Positions 60,901-64,000 of a DNA stretch of 64,000 bases are shown piece by piece. Source of the stretch: UBA6168 sp041163745 (GTDB taxonomy: Bacteria > Bacteroidota > Bacteroidia > Chitinophagales > Saprospiraceae). Position numbers and translations under genes: made by a program. How positions within the stretch are numbered: the stretch's first letter is position 1; every line of letters starts with the position of its first letter. The notes below the pieces were generated by a model that did not search any database, was not told the DNA's origin, and worked only from the letters and a program-made list of their open reading frames with translations. Location of the stretch: the NCBI GenBank assembly GCA_041163745.1, contig JBEAQU010000081.1, positions 123,177 to 187,176 of the forward strand, in the 5' to 3' direction.

Positions 60901-61541
60901 TGAGCGCCCATCCGGACCTTACGACGGACGAGGCCAAGGAGATCGTCCGATTTATCCTGTCGCTTGCCGGCGCCGACGAACCGGCATCCCGGATTGATTT
61001 TGCCGGCAGCTATCAACCTTCGGCGCATCGGCAGCGGACGGAAAAGGGAGGTTACGTCTTCCAGGCAAGCTATCGCGACCAAGGTCGGGCGGACGGAACG
61101 GGCTCCTTGTATGCCAAGGAAACCGTCCTGCTTCGGTATCCCAGGCTGGACGCATCTGCGGCTGATATCCTTGGCAAAGGGGTTCGCCGAACGGCGGACC
61201 GACAGGCTGCCGGCGGTCATCGCATTTCCGATGTCGTTCACGGTCGGTACGTTGGCTTCCGAAGACTCGACCTTACGGACATCGGGTTCCTCGAATTCGG
61301 ATTCTCCTTGGAAAATCCTTTGCCGGACAAATCCAGGTTGGATATCCGTATCGACCGGCCCGACGGTAGGGTCATCGGACAGCTTACGCAGGAATCCTGG
61401 CAGGCTGGCGGCCGCATTCCTTTGGAAGCAGTCGGCGGCTTCCACGACCTCTTTCTGGTGTTCGACCATGAGGCCCGTCCGGAAGATGCGTTGGGGGGAT
61501 TGGAATGGATAGGGTTCCAGCGGAGGGATCCGGTGTTCTGA
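57981..61541 (+). CDS. ThuA / sugar dehydrogenase / PKD / cytochrome c / CBM fusion lipoprotein
   Basis: An 1186-residue lipoprotein (lipobox-like NVFIGC, Cys23). Domain order by eye: residues about 29-275 ThuA-like (VLVFSKTNGFRHASVEAGVA; GGGFVGIHGAAATEYDW), about 300-730 soluble glucose/sorbosone dehydrogenase-type six-bladed propeller (NEPTELTVFPDGRVLFVERR; GSIDFDGEGNLFLSTGDN; CEAGNYGWPMFRGN), about 735-820 PKD (DPDGDPMTFLWRNGKETIG), about 835-1000 cytochrome c with heme motif CQTCH at 925-929 and axial-Met region ETAMSAHPDLT, and about 1005-1186 CBM6-like (YPRLDASAADILGKG; GGLEWIGFQRRD). Expected periplasmic or surface oxidation of a sugar with electron transfer to heme. Confidence 0.9.
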   Translation: MSNKLPFPLVILGCLAMNVFIGCTTPTPPKVLVFSKTNGFRHASVEAGVAAVRALGASNGFMVDATEDSTRLSEEFLSDYSAVVFLNTSGDVLNSSQQADFQRFIEAGGGFVGIHGAAATEYDWRWYGRLVGAFFRDHPPVQAAVLRVENPEHPVTAGLPGVWDHQDEWYNFRAVLPSGKVYSTVPSSLRPVPEKDSLARMLDNVVPAAKWVDDPALPFLEPDIQVLLTLQEGSWEGGRHGNRHPVSWCHAFEGGRSFYTGLGHTVECYNDSLFLQHLLGGIRYAIGEGKPDYRLARTHRIPPSDRFVRTVLASNLNEPTELTVFPDGRVLFVERRGAIKVYDPVRDTVDLVCQFPVYDANEEGLMGVQLDPNWTENHWIYLFYSVYDGPADPVFVAEGNHHEGRYNRLSRFLFQDGMLHLSTEKVLLEVPELVGCCHTGGSIDFDGEGNLFLSTGDNTNPFESDGFAPIDGRKGRALWDARKSSANANDLRGKILRIRPMSDGTYTIPEGNLFAPGTPGTRPEIFVMGCRNPYRIAVDRRTGCVYWGDVGPDAGLDRPGRGSKGYDTWNRACEAGNYGWPMFRGNHVYHDFDFSAGKSLGRFDPLRPANRSPFNTGREDLPPLRPPFVWYSYDESHEFPWVGTGGKNPMAGPVYHAEDFAPGTNRFPDYFQDKVFLYEWIRDWIYVAALDSAGHLVQADPFLPQESFSGPMDMAFGPDGALYLLEYGESWFSQNLDARLNRIAYAPGNRPPVPHLTDAVLTGAAPLTVRLQAGASKDPDGDPMTFLWRNGKETIGSGPVLEHTFRRPGDYEVVLTVTDNHGAAARLSVQVAVGNEAPHVALQIQGNRSFYWDDVPVSYSLVVTDREDGTLAAGELDTRRIRLTIDYLAEGRDIAAVVLGHQADKQTAAGLQFAGGQLLIERNDCQTCHDTDRKVNGPSYLDIANRYYRDDNALEYLAAKVITGGAGKWGETAMSAHPDLTTDEAKEIVRFILSLAGADEPASRIDFAGSYQPSAHRQRTEKGGYVFQASYRDQGRADGTGSLYAKETVLLRYPRLDASAADILGKGVRRTADRQAAGGHRISDVVHGRYVGFRRLDLTDIGFLEFGFSLENPLPDKSRLDIRIDRPDGRVIGQLTQESWQAGGRIPLEAVGGFHDLFLVFDHEARPEDALGGLEWIGFQRRDPVF

Positions 61542-61641
61542 CACCGGACGTCCCCGGCGGGCTTTCTCCGGCATGGCCCGAACGGGTAGTTCAACATGTA
61601 CGTCCGCAGGCCATGGGAAGGGTCTGTCGACACGCAGGGGG

Positions 61642-62631
61642 TCAACCCCCTATGGTGGCCATGCTTTCCGTCGGCGGAAGCTGGAAACTGCGCCGTTGTT
61701 CCGCCTCGAAACCGTCTTTCGCACGGTCCTTCAGCGCTTCCCGGATGGTGTCCGCCAATGCCTTGTCCGAAGCGCCCGCACGAAGAATGTCCCGCAGGTT
61801 GAAGATGCCCTGGTCGTACAGGCAGGTCCGCAGCATTCCCTGGGGTGTGATGCGAAGCCGGTTGCAGGTGCCGCAGAAAAGCCGGGTATATGCGGCGATG
61901 ATGCCGACTTGTCCGCGGTATCCGCCGACCTGGTAGTTGAAGGCGGTGGAGTGGGGCGGATCCGGCGTCTTTGTCAAGGTCGGATAGCTCGCCTGAAGGT
62001 GACGGAGGATGGCAGGGTAATCCCATGCAAGCCGCCCTGCATGCGTACCACCGCCGTTGAACGGCATTTCTTCGATGAATCGTACCGTCAGGTCGTTGTG
62101 ACGGGTTAGCTCCACCATGGGAAGGATATCCGATATGTTGTGTTCGGCCATCACCACCATGTTGATACGGGTCCGGATGCCGCTGTCCAGCAGCTCGTCC
62201 AAGGTCCTCCGGACAGCCCCGAAGGCATCCCGACGGGTGATGGTGCGGAAACGCTCCGGATCGAGGCTGTCCATGCTCAGGTTGACCGAACGGATTCCCA
62301 GGTCCTTCAGTTGTTGCACCAGCCCCCCTGTCAGTGTGCCGTTGGTCGTGAGATGCAGCTGAAGGGTGGGAAAAGCCTTCGCCAGGCGCTCCAGGAAATC
62401 CGCCATGCCGACCCGGACGAAGGGCTCTCCGCCGGTAATCCGCAGTTTGTCGACCCCCAAATGGTGCAGGATGCCGATCAACCGCTCCATTTCCTCGTAA
62501 CTTAGCAACGCATGCCGGGGAAGATATGTGATGCCTTGCTCCGGCATGCAATAATGGCACCGGAGGTTGCAGCGGTCCGTGACGGCCAGCCGTACATAAT
62601 TGATGACCCTACCGTGGTTGTCGTATAGCAT
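61642..62631 (-). CDS. moaA: GTP 3',8-cyclase MoaA
   Basis: A 329-residue radical-SAM enzyme that converts GTP to a cyclic intermediate in molybdopterin synthesis, with MoaC. The SAM cluster CxxxCxxC is in LAVTDRCNLRCHYCMPEQG. The second iron-sulfur cluster is in LFCGTCNRLRITPQGMLRTC. KLRITGGEPFVR and the double-Gly C-terminus (SMATIGG) are MoaA-specific, the latter needed for activity. Start MLYDNHGRVINYVRLAVT at 62631. It is divergent from moaD-moaE, with a consensus promoter at 62794-62824. moaC is not in the window. Confidence 0.95.
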   Translation of the reverse strand: MLYDNHGRVINYVRLAVTDRCNLRCHYCMPEQGITYLPRHALLSYEEMERLIGILHHLGVDKLRITGGEPFVRVGMADFLERLAKAFPTLQLHLTTNGTLTGGLVQQLKDLGIRSVNLSMDSLDPERFRTITRRDAFGAVRRTLDELLDSGIRTRINMVVMAEHNISDILPMVELTRHNDLTVRFIEEMPFNGGGTHAGRLAWDYPAILRHLQASYPTLTKTPDPPHSTAFNYQVGGYRGQVGIIAAYTRLFCGTCNRLRITPQGMLRTCLYDQGIFNLRDILRAGASDKALADTIREALKDRAKDGFEAEQRRSFQLPPTESMATIGG

Positions 62632-62793
62632 GGACTGCACTGGTTTGGGGGCTGTCAGCCTACCGCACAAGATATTCCGTTCCCGACTCCTCGCCGGTAA
62701 CTTTTGTCACATGAACCGTTCGGTGAAACCTGGGACGCCGTTCAGCCACCCGGCCCATACAACTGCTTGGCCCCTTTCCTGCGGGATGGTTCA

Positions 62794-62824
62794 CAAATAT
62801 AGCACCACCGGCCGCCTTTGGCAA
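62794..62824 (-). promoter_or_regulatory. Promoter for moaA
   Basis: On the minus strand TTG (62822-62824), exactly 20 bases, then TATATTTG (62794-62801). The -33 element abuts that of the moaD promoter, one base away. Confidence 0.75.
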
Positions 62825-62848
62825 CTTTCCGGATTCTTGATATATTTG
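62817..62848 (+). promoter_or_regulatory. Promoter for moaD-moaE
   Basis: TTTG (62817-62820), exactly 20 bases, then TATATTTG (62841-62848): full Bacteroidota consensus. Confidence 0.78.
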
Positions 62849-62985
62849 GGCTGGTCATCGGACAGCTCCGGCCTACCTTGGGCGTAGATGAAGAGCCGGG
62901 TGTCCGGCGGCAGGCGGTCGCGCACAAGGGGACGGCTCCATGTGCCCGCCACCTCGGCCCCGCCCAAACCGGAAAGTTTCGCCTC

Positions 62986-63231
62986 ATGTTGAACATCCAA
63001 TTGCTGGCTTTCGGTATCGCAAGGGATATCATCGGTTCCCGCACCGCTTCGCTCGAACTGCCGGACGATGCTTCGCTGCAGGACCTCCGGATCCTGCTGC
63101 TGGAACGGTTCCCCGCTTTCGCCCAGCTCCGCTCCCTGGCTTTCGCCGTGAACACCGATTACCAGACGGACGAATACCTAATCCGGGATGGGGATGAAGT
63201 GGTACTGATTCCGCCGGTCAGCGGCGGGTAA
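62986..63231 (+). CDS. moaD: Molybdopterin synthase small subunit MoaD
   Basis: An 81-residue ubiquitin-fold sulfur carrier. It starts MLNIQLLAFGIARDIIGSRT, carries LQDLRILLLERFP in the family helix and ends DEVVLIPPVSGG. The C-terminal Gly-Gly, which receives the thiocarboxylate sulfur, is intact. Longer frames upstream are open but begin at the promoter, so the ATG at 62986 is chosen. moaE follows after 66 bases. Confidence 0.93.
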   Translation: MLNIQLLAFGIARDIIGSRTASLELPDDASLQDLRILLLERFPAFAQLRSLAFAVNTDYQTDEYLIRDGDEVVLIPPVSGG

Positions 63232-63297
63232 GGGTATTTGCCGCGAGACGCCGCCAGCCTCATGCCGGCTACCTTTGATTCCCTCAATACAGTTTCC

Positions 63298-63714
63298 ATG
63301 ATTGATGTCAGATTGCTTGCCACCGCCCTGGAGGATGATGCCTGCCTGAGTTACGTCGCTTCCGAAGCGGATGGCGGTACCGTGCTGTTCAAAGGTACAA
63401 TCCGCAATCGGACCGCCGGAAAACCGGTCCTCCGGCTGACATTCGAAGCATACGACGCCATGGCTGTCCGGGAAATGGAGAGCATAGCGGCGGAAGGCTT
63501 GGAAAAGTGGCGATGCCATCGTGTGGCCATCCATCACCGGACCGGAACCCTCCTCCCGGGAGACACCGCCGTTCTGATCGCCGTGGCCGCCCCCCATCGG
63601 CAGGCAGCTTTCGATTGTTGCCAATTTTGTATCGACACCCTGAAGTTGCGGGTACCGATATGGAAAAAGGAAGTGTTCGCTGACGGGGAGGTATGGGTGG
63701 CCGCCCACCCCTGA
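63298..63714 (+). CDS. moaE: Molybdopterin synthase large subunit MoaE
   Basis: A 138-residue MoaE, which with MoaD converts precursor Z to molybdopterin. Seen: GGTVLFKGTIRNRTAGKPVL with the substrate loop, LTFEAYDAMAVREMESI, VAIHHRTGTLLPGDTAVLIA, and the catalytic Lys in VPIWKKEVF. Start MIDVRLLATAL at 63298. Only 66 bases after moaD, so the two form an operon with the upstream divergent promoter. Confidence 0.93.
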   Translation: MIDVRLLATALEDDACLSYVASEADGGTVLFKGTIRNRTAGKPVLRLTFEAYDAMAVREMESIAAEGLEKWRCHRVAIHHRTGTLLPGDTAVLIAVAAPHRQAAFDCCQFCIDTLKLRVPIWKKEVFADGEVWVAAHP

Positions 63715-63925
63715 AACGAACCGTTCCCCCGCGTCGCCCGCTTCCCGGTACTGCCTGTTCCTGGGATTCCCTTTCCCTCCTCCATCCGATTCGCCTCCGC
63801 TGTCTTCGTGCTAGCTTTCTGTATGCTGGGCGACTTTGTTCAATCTTTATTTAGTAATTGTTAAACAGTTTTCGAGTGGGCTTGTTACGATGCCGAATGT
63901 ATTTTCCATAACCAAAAAATGTATT

Positions 63926-64000
63926 ATGAAATTTCTAAACACGGTTGCCAGTTTGTTGCTGGCCTTCCAATTTTCTTTCGGGCAGACCATCACGGACATC
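63926..64000 (+). CDS. 5' end of a secreted protein gene (partial)
   Basis: The last 75 bases encode 25 codons from an ATG: a short signal peptide (MKFLNTVASLLLAFQFSFGQ) with a cleavage-like site after SFGQ, then TITDI. The gene runs off the window. Signal peptides of this kind (ending FGQ) are common for exported Bacteroidota proteins; function cannot be told. An AT-rich leader precedes it. Confidence 0.6.
   Translation, partial: MKFLNTVASLLLAFQFSFGQTITDI

Larger units (their letters stand above)
62632..62985. other. Divergent promoter region moaA / moaD
   Basis: A 354-base gap carrying back-to-back promoters at 62794-62848. Leaders of about 155 bases (moaA) and about 130 bases (moaD) remain; I see no gene in them. 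A molybdenum-cofactor riboswitch was not recognised by eye, though the long leaders leave room for one. Confidence 0.6.

Overview
The window looks like a moderately GC-rich chromosome segment of a member of the Bacteroidota, probably the Saprospiria (Lewinella/Saprospira-like); the class is inference. The support is: proteins with type IX secretion (T9SS) C-terminal sorting domains, a giant SprB-repeat protein, many lipoproteins with families common in this phylum (DUF2807, DUF1573, DUF4296, DUF4920), and repeated promoters of the Bacteroidota type (TTTG, about 20 bases, TAnnTTTG). Several are exact matches and fix gene starts and divergent gene pairs.

Layout. 1-3360: end of an unidentified gene and a YigZ/IMPACT protein (+), then the operon mnmA - lipoprotein - rimM (-). 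3905-6300: RlpA-SPOR protein, DUF2807 lipoprotein, tRNA-Thr(CGU) and tRNA-Pro(CGG) with a terminator. 7139-11669: TPR-like lipoprotein and peptidase T (-), DUF1573 lipoprotein and a UbiA-family prenyltransferase (+). 11765-16468: 1567-residue SprB-repeat T9SS protein (-). 16924-21570: a 50-residue membrane protein (-) divergent from CorA (+), then class II ribonucleotide reductase. 21995-28937: SWIM zinc-finger protein, SixA-like phosphatase, DUF4296 lipoprotein, a PhoB/PhoR-type two-component pair, a small membrane protein, TauE/SafE transporter and methylmalonyl-CoA epimerase.

29053-38692 is the accessory heart of the window. A decayed TPR-transmembrane-AraC regulator (-) sits head to head with a decayed HYR-repeat surface protein (+). 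Directly beside them lies an intact module of the same architecture: a TPR-TM-AraC regulator followed by a 1449-residue beta-propeller/PKD/LamG T9SS protein. This reads as repeated regulator-plus-surface-protein modules, one dead and one alive.

39217-51589 is mostly metabolism: GH13 amylase lipoprotein, pyrD, aldo/keto reductase, a PhyH-type dioxygenase divergent from a cupin-AraC regulator, a methyltransferase with an altered SAM loop, an M14-type peptidase, an ArsR-like HTH protein, a metallo-beta-lactamase-fold hydrolase and fabG. 51935-61541 is signalling and exported proteins: DUF4920 lipoprotein plus TPR class III cyclase (overlapping starts), an exported MORN-caspase, an RpiB-like protein lacking the usual catalytic His, a BatE-like TPR-SH3 protein, and a ThuA/sugar dehydrogenase/PKD/cytochrome c/CBM fusion lipoprotein. 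61642-63714 holds moaA divergent from moaD-moaE with back-to-back promoters. The first codons of another secreted protein run off the right edge.

Starts were moved inward from the longest reading frame where a signal peptide, family N-terminus or promoter argued for it. No CRISPR array, rRNA, phage or intact insertion sequence was seen.
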